From the NCBI RefSeq assembly GCF_011299555.1, contig NZ_CP049857.1, forward strand, positions 434,001-498,000: a stretch of 64,000 bases of DNA. Direction: 5' to 3'. Every line of letters starts with the position of its first letter. The stretch's first letter is position 1. Under the pieces are notes generated by a model. It was not told the DNA's origin and made no database searches. It worked only from the letters and a program-made list of their open reading frames with translations. The position numbers and the translations under genes are program-made. This document shows, piece after piece, positions 27,364 to 35,368 of this stretch. The stretch is from Dysgonomonas sp. HDW5A (GTDB lineage: Bacteria; Bacteroidota; Bacteroidia; Bacteroidales; Dysgonomonadaceae).

Positions 27364-27389
27364 AACTTGAGATCAATCAAGTTTTTTTT
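27364..27389 (+). terminator. Orphan terminator-like hairpin upstream of exbD
   Basis: Stem AACTTGA/TCAAGTT with a 6-base loop, running straight into eight T. No plus-strand gene lies upstream, so it could end a small RNA or act as an attenuator in the exbD leader. Confidence 0.5.
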
Positions 27390-27494
27390 CGCTTTTTTTT
27401 CTACTTTTTCTCCTATATCTATTATGGAATTCCAATCCTATTTTACTCTATTATGTAGACAAACGAATTATAAACAACTTTAATTCTTACCGTC

Positions 27495-28136
27495 ATGGCT
27501 GAAATGAATACAAACTCCAATAATGGAGATAAAAAGAAGAAAGGGCAACCTACAAAAATGAATCTTCGTGTTGATTTCACCCCCATGGTGGACATGAACA
27601 TGCTGTTGATAACGTTTTTCATGCTATGCACAACACTTTCAGCACCTCAGGTGATGGATATAGTGATGCCGGCAAAAGCTCCGATAGATGTAGATGGACC
27701 TGAAAGCCCAGCTTCAAAAACCATAACATTGCTCTTGAGTGAGAATGATCAAGTATTTTATTATTGGGGAATACCTGAATATCAAAATCCAAACTCTCTA
27801 CAAAAGACAGATTTGGGAGTAGATGGGCTTAGAAATGTTCTTTTAGAAAAAAATGGTGTTTTAGCTCAACAAGTTAAGGACTTGAAACAAAAAAGATCTA
27901 AAAAAGAGATTTCGGAAGAACAATTCAAAAATGAATTATCAGAACTGAAGAAATCGAAAGAAAGCATAACTGTTATAGTAAAACCAACAAATAGTTCTAC
28001 ATATAACAATTTGGTAAAAACTCTGGATGAAATGCAAATATGCAGCGTTGGTAAATACGCCATCGTAGATCCCGAAGCAGGAGACAATTATTTAATTGAA
28101 AATTACAACAACTTTAGCTTAGCACAAGCGAGATAA
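27495..28136 (+). CDS. ExbD/TolR-family protein, solitary
   Basis: Component of a proton-driven ExbB/ExbD-type motor that energises outer-membrane processes. The short cytosolic N-terminus is lysine-rich (GDKKKKGQP). A single membrane helix from about 28 to 50 (FTPMVDMNMLLITFFMLCT) has the conserved channel Asp at D33. A periplasmic domain of about 160 residues follows, with a charged coiled stretch (VKDLKQKRSKKEISEEQ) and the end fold GKYAIVDPEAG. No exbB, tonB or second exbD is next to it, unusual for a gene normally found in sets. A terminator follows the gene. Confidence 0.9.
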   Translation: MAEMNTNSNNGDKKKKGQPTKMNLRVDFTPMVDMNMLLITFFMLCTTLSAPQVMDIVMPAKAPIDVDGPESPASKTITLLLSENDQVFYYWGIPEYQNPNSLQKTDLGVDGLRNVLLEKNGVLAQQVKDLKQKRSKKEISEEQFKNELSELKKSKESITVIVKPTNSSTYNNLVKTLDEMQICSVGKYAIVDPEAGDNYLIENYNNFSLAQAR

Positions 28137-28174
28137 ATATCAAACAACCCTCTTTTATTACTACTTTTGATTGA

Positions 28175-28212
28175 AACGCCGTAAAACAGAAACTACGCTG
28201 ATTTACGGCTTT
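28175..28212 (+). terminator. Terminator of exbD
   Basis: Stem GCCGTAAAACAG/CTGATTTACGGC with one mismatch, followed by TTTCATCTTTTTT. Confidence 0.75.
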
Positions 28213-28308
28213 CATCTTTTTTATAGTCAACATTAAGCTATAAAAGTATACAGACTATTTCAGAGTTATAGCGTTCTCTAATCAATTGGTACAGTTAGAA
28301 TTGATTAC

Positions 28309-28905
28309 TTATTTACCTTGCCAGCTAAATGTATTTATCATTTCCTCAATATCTTTCATTACAAATTCTGTAATTGGTGCAACCGAATCTGAATTGACTT
28401 TTTCTGCATAATAAAATGATCCTCTAAAAAAATGGCTCACACTATCGGTAAGAAAAAATTGAATTGGTGTCGCTACACTACCTTCTATAGAATACACTGT
28501 TCCCGATACACCTCTATCAACATTAATATATGTCTGCTGAATTATTTCATCAGCCTTTAGAGAATGACTAAAAGCCAATTTATAGCTATCCTCCAACACC
28601 TTAGGCAAAGTCAATTTAGAAACAGGCAAATAAGTACAATAAATTATAGCATTATACTTAGGATAGACGATATTAAACCATATCTCATTTTCCACCTTAG
28701 ATTGAAGTGTATCTATATGTACCTGATCCGAGTATCTAAATGAAAATTTCGGAAAATTATACTCAACAGTTTCACCTGTTGCATTGTCAATACGATTATA
28801 ACCTTTTGGTTTAGGCGTATATTCATTACAGGCCGAGACAAACATCAAAAGCATTAGTAATGCAATAGTATTTATGGTATTATTCAGATTTTTGATTGAT
28901 ATCAT
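28309..28905 (-). CDS. gldD: GldD-like lipoprotein
   Basis: Homologue of the gliding-motility lipoprotein GldD. It has a lipoprotein signal with lipobox FVSAC (lipidated C26), then the family hallmarks YTPKPKGYNRID, FPKFSFRYSD, EIWFNIVYPKY, SHSLKADEI and the closing QFFLTDSVSHFFRG. About 198 residues. In Flavobacteria gldD belongs to a mutY-ssb-gldE-gldD cluster; here ssb lies directly upstream but gldE is missing. The ATG at 28905 is preferred to a TTG two codons upstream. Non-gliding Bacteroidales also keep this protein, so a broader envelope role is likely. Confidence 0.88.
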   Translation of the reverse strand: MISIKNLNNTINTIALLMLLMFVSACNEYTPKPKGYNRIDNATGETVEYNFPKFSFRYSDQVHIDTLQSKVENEIWFNIVYPKYNAIIYCTYLPVSKLTLPKVLEDSYKLAFSHSLKADEIIQQTYINVDRGVSGTVYSIEGSVATPIQFFLTDSVSHFFRGSFYYAEKVNSDSVAPITEFVMKDIEEMINTFSWQGK

Positions 28906-28947
28906 AACCAACTAAATAGGTATAAGGAGTCTTTAGTACAAAAAAAA

Positions 28948-28974
28948 TGCAGACATAATTAATATAGATCTGCA
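28948..28974 (-). terminator. Weak hairpin between ssb and gldD
   Basis: Stem TGCAGA/TCTGCA followed on the minus strand by a long T run. It may reduce read-through from ssb into gldD. Confidence 0.5.
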
Positions 28975-29004
28975 CTTTTTCATTATATTTTATTGAGATA
29001 AAAA

Positions 29005-29475
29005 TTAGAAAGGTAAGTCATCGGCCTCATCTTCCATCGGCGATGAATTTGTTGTTTGAGATTGTGGTGTTGATGGAGTAGAAGCAGGCTGCTGTTGCTG
29101 CCCATATCCGCCACCGGTATTACCATCTGACTGAAAATCACCCTTCTTTCCTAAGAGCTCAAGGTTATCAGCATAAATCTCCACAACATATCTTTTTATT
29201 CCATTTTGATCATCATACGAACGAGTTCGAATTTTTCCTTCAACAAACAATTGTGTACCTTTTTTCACAAATTGTTCGGCAACTTTAGCCAAGCCTCTCC
29301 AGCAAACAACATTATGCCACTCGGTACGATCGGGAATCTGGGTACCATTGGCTGCCGTATATCCACGTTCGGTAGTTGCTAATGGAAAATTTACAACTGC
29401 ACTACCATTATCAAAATATCTGATATCGGGATCTTTCCCTACATTACCTATTAATATTACTTTATTGACTGACAT
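29005..29475 (-). CDS. ssb: Single-stranded DNA-binding protein
   Basis: Coats single-stranded DNA during replication and repair. The OB fold covers about residues 1-110 (MSVNKVILIGNVGKDPDIRY, TEWHNVVCWRGLAKVAEQFV, GTQLFVEGKIRTRSYDD). A disordered Gly/Gln/Ser/Pro tail follows, with the acidic protein-interaction tip DEADDLPF. 156 residues. It precedes gldD on the same strand, the Bacteroidota arrangement, and has a -7 box upstream. Confidence 0.97.
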   Translation of the reverse strand: MSVNKVILIGNVGKDPDIRYFDNGSAVVNFPLATTERGYTAANGTQIPDRTEWHNVVCWRGLAKVAEQFVKKGTQLFVEGKIRTRSYDDQNGIKRYVVEIYADNLELLGKKGDFQSDGNTGGGYGQQQQPASTPSTPQSQTTNSSPMEDEADDLPF

Positions 29476-29531
29476 CTCTGCTTGTTTTTATTTTAAGATT
29501 TGCTAAATTACGATCGACTCTTTGTACAAAA

Positions 29532-29539
29532 CAAATATA
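29532..29539 (-). promoter_or_regulatory. -7 promoter box for ssb
   Basis: TATATTTG on the minus strand, 57 bases before the ssb ATG; exact TAnnTTTG but in a very AT-rich stretch. Confidence 0.35.
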
Positions 29540-29655
29540 ATATTTTTTTATGTAAGCATATAATTAAGAATTCTAAAATACCAGTTTCCCCCATATCATA
29601 TGCCAAACAAGTTAAATTATTATATTCATCAAAATAACAAAAAGAGCAGAGCCTC

Positions 29656-30174
29656 TTATTCTTCTGTATCTTCCCATTTCTTTATGTGAATAATGGAAAC
29701 TCCTTTTTGAAAGAAAAGAGAATTAGGATATGAAATTATCTCACCTTCATGAGTTCTCAGTAAAGTATGAAACGACAATATATCTTCTACTACAGCATCA
29801 AAGGGCATATCTTTATCTAAAATGCGAATATAATCACCAACTCTGAATGTGGATGTGAAAAAGATTATAATTCCGGCTGTTATGTTACTCAATAATGACC
29901 ATTGAGCAAACATGGCAACTCCTATTACAGCAAATATAGAAGAAAGTGCAACCAATAGATTACGGGGATCAACCCCCCATATAATTACAAAACAGATGGC
30001 AAACATTATATGGATCATAATATTAAATACTCTGACCACTTGTTTAGTCCGTGCTTCTATCTTCTTACTGAATGTGGCATATTTTACAATCAACCTTCTT
30101 ACTATATACTTTATAATAGGTATTGAAATAACCAGAATAGCTGTTGCTATAATTTGTACAATATATCCTTCCAT
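29656..30174 (-). CDS. Small MscS-family mechanosensitive channel
   Basis: Inner-membrane channel protein of 172 residues. Three membrane helices are visible (about 3-27, 47-66 and 72-105). The third is the Gly/Ala-rich pore helix leading into SNITAGIIIFF, and the beta domain that follows (FRVGDYIRILDKD) is the MscS signature. It stops soon after the beta domain and lacks the long cytoplasmic vestibule of MscS, a short form seen elsewhere in Bacteroidota. Alone on its transcript as far as I can see. Confidence 0.88.
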   Translation of the reverse strand: MEGYIVQIIATAILVISIPIIKYIVRRLIVKYATFSKKIEARTKQVVRVFNIMIHIMFAICFVIIWGVDPRNLLVALSSIFAVIGVAMFAQWSLLSNITAGIIIFFTSTFRVGDYIRILDKDMPFDAVVEDILSFHTLLRTHEGEIISYPNSLFFQKGVSIIHIKKWEDTEE

Positions 30175-30331
30175 TTTACTATTTGGGGCAAAATCTCGTT
30201 ATTACACGGTTAGTATAGTTATGTCTTGCGACTTAACTTATAAATATACAGATAAGCTCTTTTTCTCTAAAAGCGAAAAGGACGGATTCTTCAATCCATC
30301 CTACTCAATAAATTTCTAAAGATTATATATC

Positions 30332-30844
30332 TTAATCGTTACTTGCAAGCGGAGTATATTTTCTACTTTTTAGTTCTCTATCTAATGTGTAGATACCAAA
30401 TCCATTGTCCTTGATCATTTCCAAGCTATCAACCAAATCCTGCGCTGTTGCTTCTTCTTCTACTTGCTCATCAACAAACCATTGAAGCATCGACAAGGTT
30501 GCATAATCTTTCTCTTCGTTTGTCAACGTTACAATATTATCGATCATAGTTGTAACTTGTTTCTCGTGAGCCAAAGCAGCCTTAAATGCATCCAAAGGAG
30601 TTGCCCAGCTATGTGGCACTTCTTTTATTGGACTGATTACAGCTTGTCCTCCACGAGCTAGGATATAGTCGAAAATTTTCATTGCATGATCCTTTTCTTC
30701 TAAACCTTGTACCTTAAACCAGTTTGCAAATCCGTTCTTACCTTCTTTTGCAAAATGAGCTGACATTGAGAGATACAAATATCCTGACCAAAATTCTGCA
30801 TTAATTTGTTTATTTAATGCATCTTCAACTTTCTTACTTATCAT
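30332..30844 (-). CDS. ftnA: Bacterial non-haem ferritin
   Basis: Iron-storage ferritin, 170 residues, forming a 24-subunit cage. Ferroxidase-site ligands are visible: E17 (NAEFWSGYLYLSM), E50 and H53 (GLEEKDHAMKIF), with later helices holding the remaining Glu/Gln (EQVEEEATAQDL). It is a classical ferritin rather than a bacterioferritin. Monocistronic, with a -7 box 61 bases upstream. Confidence 0.96.
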   Translation of the reverse strand: MISKKVEDALNKQINAEFWSGYLYLSMSAHFAKEGKNGFANWFKVQGLEEKDHAMKIFDYILARGGQAVISPIKEVPHSWATPLDAFKAALAHEKQVTTMIDNIVTLTNEEKDYATLSMLQWFVDEQVEEEATAQDLVDSLEMIKDNGFGIYTLDRELKSRKYTPLASND

Positions 30845-30904
30845 AATGACTTTATTTTAGAGTTAATAATAAAATATATAAACTTAATTGACTTGTGACT
30901 ATTA

Positions 30905-30912
30905 CAAAGATA
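30905..30912 (-). promoter_or_regulatory. -7 promoter box for ferritin
   Basis: TATCTTTG on the minus strand; predicts a leader of about 55 bases for the ferritin mRNA. Confidence 0.5.
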
Positions 30913-30980
30913 AACTTTTTACATAGACCAGACTTGCTTCAAATCTCTTTAAATTGGTAATATTACATAGAAAAAATCTA

Positions 30981-31733
30981 TTACCAACCACGTCCTGCAC
31001 CGCCTCCGCCAAAGCTACCTCCGCCGCCTCCGCCAAAACCTCCGCCACCGGAACGTCCGCCGAACCCACCAAAGCCGCCGCCAATTATGGGAGGAAAAAA
31101 GCCTCCACCTCTTGATCCGTTTCCCTTATTGTTTTTATTTGCTTTACTTATAAAATATATGAACAGCAGCACCAGGATTATCCCGAAGATAATATCGCCC
31201 GTTGTTAATTCATCCGTATCTTCATCCGCCTGAAACTGTCCAGATAAATATCCAATCATAGCTTCCACGGCATTTTTTGTTCCGGTATAATAATCATTCT
31301 GTTGAAAATAAGGCAGCATATAATTATCAATAATACGCCCTACCTTTGCATCATTTAATTTTTCTTCCAGTCCATATCCTGTAGCTATAAATACTTGCCC
31401 TCGACTATTTCCAATCTTAGGTTTAATTAGTATTATCGCCCCATTATTTTTTCCTTTTTGACCAACACCCCACTTTTCTCCTAAACGAAATGCATAATCG
31501 GAAACATCATAACCATCCAAATCTTTTACTGTTACAACATATATCTGAGTAGATGTGGTATCATTATATGCAAGCAGCATCTGCTCCAGATTATCGCGAT
31601 CTTTGTCATTGAAAATGCCTGCAAAATCATTTACCAATCGTGGAGGCGACATCGGATCAGGTAAATTCTGAGCACTGGCAAAACCGCCAATCATTACCAA
31701 TAATACCAAGAGGTACTTACCAAAAGAGTTCAT
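30981..31733 (-). CDS. TPM-domain (YgcG-like) membrane protein
   Basis: Exported protein with a TPM phosphatase-type domain. Signal peptide at the start (MNSFGKYLLVLLVMIGGFAS). Then comes the TPM fold: RLVNDFAGIFNDKDRDNLEQ, STQIYVVTVKDLDGYD, GKNNGAIILIKPK and the closing KVGRIIDNYMLPYF. One membrane helix near 185-205 precedes a glycine-rich tail of about 50 residues (GGFGGRSGGGGFGGG) that ends GRGW. The ATG at 31733 is preferred to an upstream TTG. It follows lemA, a pairing found in many bacteria, though the shared function is unknown. Confidence 0.92.
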   Translation of the reverse strand: MNSFGKYLLVLLVMIGGFASAQNLPDPMSPPRLVNDFAGIFNDKDRDNLEQMLLAYNDTTSTQIYVVTVKDLDGYDVSDYAFRLGEKWGVGQKGKNNGAIILIKPKIGNSRGQVFIATGYGLEEKLNDAKVGRIIDNYMLPYFQQNDYYTGTKNAVEAMIGYLSGQFQADEDTDELTTGDIIFGIILVLLFIYFISKANKNNKGNGSRGGGFFPPIIGGGFGGFGGRSGGGGFGGGGGGSFGGGGAGRGW

Positions 31734-31934
31734 ATGATGATATTTTGAAATCAATTTTCACGTTAAATTATTCTACAATTCAGAGCTATACTTTATCGAA
31801 ATAAGTAGCTATTTGCTCTACACCCCCAACCCTAAATTGGTTGGAAATCTTCAAATATAATATATATTAAACAAACAAGTTCGATATAAGTTATATATAC
31901 CGAACCCATTCACATAATTTATTTTACTATTAAA

Positions 31935-32516
31935 CTAAAACTGAACTGTGGGAGCTGTCTGGCTTCCGGCCTCAGCCTCGAAATATCCTTTCTGGGTAAA
32001 ACCAAACCACCCTGCCCATATTGTTTGCGGAAACTTTCGTATATACTGATTATAGTCTTTTACTACCTCATTATACTTATTGCGCTCTACTGCAATCCGG
32101 TTTTCTGTACCGGCCAATTCATCCTGCAATGCCAAAAAGTTTTGATTCGCTTTTAGATCCGGATATTGTTCCTGCACCATTAATAATTTCCCCAAAGCAG
32201 CACTTAATTGCCCTTGAGCCTCTTGATACTTTTTAAGGTTTTCTTCCGACAAGTCCTCTGCATTCACTGTTATCTGTGTTGCTTTGGCTCTTGCATTAAC
32301 AACCTCTGTCAAAGTCTGTTCTTCATGTGTAGCATACCCTTTTACGGTAGCCACCAAATTAGGTATAAGATCAGCACGACGCTGATAAGCATTCTGCACC
32401 TGTCCCCATTGAGAGGAAGTAGCTTCTTGCTTTTCGACCATCGTATTATACGAACAGCTAGATAAAAATACACTTGCTAAAATTGCAATCAGAAAAGTAA
32501 ACTTTACAGTCTTCAT
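31935..32516 (-). CDS. lemA: LemA family lipoprotein
   Basis: A 193-residue LemA protein with a lipoprotein signal (ASVFLSSC, lipidated C21). The long helical domain carries the family markers YNTMVEKQE, AYQRRADLIPNLVATVKGYA and EQTLTEVVNARAKA, and later YNEVVKDYNQYIRKFP. Function is uncertain. It is transcribed ahead of the TPM-domain gene, about 200 bases away. Confidence 0.94.
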   Translation of the reverse strand: MKTVKFTFLIAILASVFLSSCSYNTMVEKQEATSSQWGQVQNAYQRRADLIPNLVATVKGYATHEEQTLTEVVNARAKATQITVNAEDLSEENLKKYQEAQGQLSAALGKLLMVQEQYPDLKANQNFLALQDELAGTENRIAVERNKYNEVVKDYNQYIRKFPQTIWAGWFGFTQKGYFEAEAGSQTAPTVQF

Positions 32517-32616
32517 AGATACATTTTTTTTAACTCTTATAACTAGTAAACACTAAAGAGAGTAAGTTGTTTAAATAAATCAAATATATTTTCAAGGAAA
32601 AGTATTCAAACAAAAA

Positions 32617-32635
32617 AACCGAGACTAGCTCGGTT
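32617..32635 (-). terminator. Terminator of dnaA
   Basis: 7-bp stem AACCGAG/CTCGGTT followed on the minus strand by seven T, just after the dnaA stop. Confidence 0.85.
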
Positions 32636-32638
32636 ATA

Positions 32639-34039
32639 TTATTTCTTTAAGACTTTTTCTATCTCATCAAGATCATCTCTAAAGGATTTATCAACCTGAA
32701 GCTGGTCTTTTACGGTTTTACAAGCATGTAATACTGTAGCATGATTTTTCTTCCCGATTACTGACCCAATCTGAGCTAACGAAAGTTCGGTATATATTTT
32801 TGACAAATACATGGCAACTTGACGAGCCTGTACGATCTCTCTCTTTCTGGATGCAGTTTGCAACAATTCGGTTTTGATATTAAAATGCTTACAGACTACC
32901 TCCGAAATACTATCAATTGTAACCTTTTTCTTTTCGATCTTACGGATAGCCTGACCGATGACGCGCTTAGCTAAAATCAAATCGACTTCCTTATTATAGA
33001 TTACAGAATATGCCATTAGTGAAACAATAACACCTTCCAAGTCACGAACATTCTCTGTTACATTATCGGCTATAAATTCTACAACATCAGCCGGAATCGC
33101 CAACCCGTCATGAAGAATCTTATCGTGAAGAATTTTGGTTCTTAAATCAAAATCAGGGTTTTCTAATCTTGTGGTAAGTCCCCATCTGAAACGAGTGAGT
33201 AAACGTTCCTCAACACCTTGTAATTCAGAGGGAGCTTTATCGGAAGTAAGAATCAACTGCTTATTGTTTTGGTGTAGATGATTGAAAATATGGAAGAACG
33301 TATTTTGAGTTTTCTCTAATCCTACCAACTCCTGAATATCATCTATGATAAGGACATCTATACCTTGATAGAAATTTATAAAATCATTTACTGTATTAAA
33401 ACGGGTAGCATCCGTATATTGCACTTTAAACAAGTGTGCAGAAACATACAATACCTTCTTATCCGGAAACATATCTAAAATACGTGTTCCGATAGCATGA
33501 CAAAGGTGAGTTTTTCCAACTCCTGACGTTCCATGCACAAACAAAGGATTGAATGCTGTCTTTCCTGGATTGTTTGCAATAGTTTCTCCCGCCGTTCTTG
33601 CTAATTTATTACTAACACCTTCGAAAAAATTATCGAACGTATATTTAGCATTTAGCTGAGAATCGAAATCTACAGATACCGTTTTTTGAAAAGGGTTAGG
33701 GATTCGATTTGCTTGTTTGGGTGTAATTTTTTCAACACTCAAAGATTTTGTATCGCCCCTGTAATCAACATGCGTATTGGTTGTATTCTCAACAAGTATA
33801 CGATAGTTAAGAATAGCCTCAGGACTAACTTCACGATGTAAAGTCATTCTGAGTAGATCAACGAATTTGTCTTCCAAATATTCATAGAAAAATTGACTTG
33901 GAACCTGTATTGTAAACACACTGTTTTCAAACGAATGTGGCACAATAGGAGAGAACCAAGTTTGATAAGTTATCTCAGAAACATTATCCTTGATAACATT
34001 CAAACATTTATTCCATAAAAAATTGACATTATTATTCAT
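32639..34039 (-). CDS. dnaA: Chromosomal replication initiator DnaA
   Basis: AAA+ initiator that binds DnaA boxes and opens oriC. Domain I (FLWNKCLNVIKDNVSEITYQ) is followed by a short linker. Domain III has Walker A GTSGVGKT at about 170-177 and Walker B DVLIIDDIQEL. Domain IV has the DNA-binding signature KKNHATVLHACKTV. The ATG at 34039 gives 466 residues; an in-frame TTG four codons upstream is unlikely. Neither dnaN nor gyrB lies beside it, unlike the classical order. The 299-base region upstream has a few near-match DnaA boxes. Confidence 0.97.
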   Translation of the reverse strand: MNNNVNFLWNKCLNVIKDNVSEITYQTWFSPIVPHSFENSVFTIQVPSQFFYEYLEDKFVDLLRMTLHREVSPEAILNYRILVENTTNTHVDYRGDTKSLSVEKITPKQANRIPNPFQKTVSVDFDSQLNAKYTFDNFFEGVSNKLARTAGETIANNPGKTAFNPLFVHGTSGVGKTHLCHAIGTRILDMFPDKKVLYVSAHLFKVQYTDATRFNTVNDFINFYQGIDVLIIDDIQELVGLEKTQNTFFHIFNHLHQNNKQLILTSDKAPSELQGVEERLLTRFRWGLTTRLENPDFDLRTKILHDKILHDGLAIPADVVEFIADNVTENVRDLEGVIVSLMAYSVIYNKEVDLILAKRVIGQAIRKIEKKKVTIDSISEVVCKHFNIKTELLQTASRKREIVQARQVAMYLSKIYTELSLAQIGSVIGKKNHATVLHACKTVKDQLQVDKSFRDDLDEIEKVLKK

Positions 34040-34338
34040 CGAGATCTGCAATACTACTTTTTGATTTCTATACTATTTTATTTCTTTCCTGTTACGGTAA
34101 TACAAAATTTGAAAATAAATTCAATTTAAACAAGTGCTAATAAATTTGGTTTTTCGGATACAGTATATATCATTGTAAATAAGCGATTTAAACCAGAAAC
34201 AAATTACACACATATAAGGTTTTATCTCTCAATCGTTTACAAGATATTAACAATAATAAGAACGACTTAAATCCGCATTAAAGGATTATAAACAATTTAT
34301 TGCATTTTGTTTTTATTTAGAACAATTCTAAATAACGA
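34040..34338. other. AT-rich region upstream of dnaA
   Basis: 299 bases with no gene. It contains three 9-mers one mismatch from TTATNCACA: TGTAAATAA (34174-34182, complement strand), TTACACACA (34204-34212) and TTATAAACA (34286-34294). These could be dnaA autoregulation sites or chance in AT-rich DNA. Confidence 0.35.
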
Positions 34339-35232
34339 TCAAAAAACTTTCACATTAATATATCGTGACGGATTCTCTTTCACATCCTTTAATAATAGCG
34401 AAGCATTCCCCATAGTCACGTTTAAGCTATCGTAAAGTGCTCTATCATTGAGTAAAAGCCCCAAAGAACTATCTTTACTATTGAGCTTGCTTGATAGACC
34501 TTGTATATTCTTAAGGGTAGAATCTATTGAGGTATAAGATGATACCAAATCGATTAATTTTAATTGACTGGTCATTCCTGCCAAATCATTCGAAACGGTA
34601 GTCATATTATTAGTCATAGTAGGAATATTCTTATTCAAACTCAGCATCATTTGATTCAATTGCTTTGAAGAAACAGCTAAATCAGAAGTAATGACTTCTA
34701 CGTTTTCTAAAGATTTCACCAATGCTGGATTATTGACAAGAAGCTGCAAACCCATCAATATAGAATCGATCTTAGGAACCAAAGCTCCAACCTGAGGTAG
34801 CACATCGGCTCCGATTGACTCCATCATTCCTGCAACACGTACACCGGGAATGCGATCGTCGAAAGTGTAGTATTCTTCTGTATAAGGATTTTGCTCCAAT
34901 ACAACAGTTGCATTACCCATCAAAGAAACATCCAACTTTACCTTACTTCCTTTATTGAGTTTTACTCCTTTATCCAGATTTAAAACAACAGCTACTTTAT
35001 TGGCTGTGTCGTTTTCTAATTTCATAGAATAAACCAACCCAACCTGAAAACCATTCAACACGACAGGTGACGAGAGAGTAAGTCCTGTTACATCATCAAA
35101 AACAACAGTGTATGAATTAGATGGTTTAAATATATTGATACCTTTCAGAAAGTTTATGCCAAAATATAATATAAATAAGGCAACAACAAATGCAATACCA
35201 ATTTTAACTTCTTTCGAGAATTTCTTTTTCAT
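34339..35232 (-). CDS. MCE/MlaD-family protein
   Basis: Substrate-binding part of an Mla-like lipid transport system, anchored in the inner membrane. One N-terminal helix (about 11-29, VKIGIAFVVALFILYFGINF) leads into a single MCE domain with the pattern FDDVTGLTLSSPVVLNGFQVG and later GNATVVLEQNPY. The C-terminal 150 residues are helical and coiled (QLNQMMLSLNKNIPTMTNNM). 297 residues. The MlaE permease and MlaF ATPase are not in this window next to it. It sits downstream of the amidase on the same strand. Confidence 0.93.
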   Translation of the reverse strand: MKKKFSKEVKIGIAFVVALFILYFGINFLKGINIFKPSNSYTVVFDDVTGLTLSSPVVLNGFQVGLVYSMKLENDTANKVAVVLNLDKGVKLNKGSKVKLDVSLMGNATVVLEQNPYTEEYYTFDDRIPGVRVAGMMESIGADVLPQVGALVPKIDSILMGLQLLVNNPALVKSLENVEVITSDLAVSSKQLNQMMLSLNKNIPTMTNNMTTVSNDLAGMTSQLKLIDLVSSYTSIDSTLKNIQGLSSKLNSKDSSLGLLLNDRALYDSLNVTMGNASLLLKDVKENPSRYINVKVF

Positions 35233-35269
35233 ATATAATCTTATTCAATTAAACCCTATTTAATTTTTT

Positions 35270-35284
35270 AAAGCCTTAGGCTTT
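35270..35284. repeat. AAAGCCT-type 15-bp palindrome
   Basis: AAAGCCTTAGGCTTT between the amidase and MCE genes; a near-identical copy is at 39627. Confidence 0.6.
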
Positions 35285-35368
35285 CTTATTGCGTTGAAAA
35301 CCACAACAGCAAAAGCTGCTATAATCAGAAAGTATACCAATCAAATACCTCTTCAATCAAGTCAACGC

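Larger units (their letters stand above)
26905..27494. other. Long gene-free region between the carboxyltransferase and exbD
   Basis: A very AT-rich, 590-base divergent region. It holds the minus-strand promoter of the carboxyltransferase gene and, on the plus strand, a terminator-like hairpin at 27364-27389 that no annotated gene explains. I see no conserved reading frame or tRNA. Confidence 0.6.

Noticed and set aside
30981-31120. Tandem repeat in GC-rich DNA at the end of the TPM gene
   Set aside because: It is simply the coding sequence of the Gly-rich tail, not an independent repeat or CRISPR.
32639-34338. Chromosome origin at dnaA
   Set aside because: No dnaN or gyrase neighbours, no exact DnaA box cluster; the evidence is too weak to annotate oriC.
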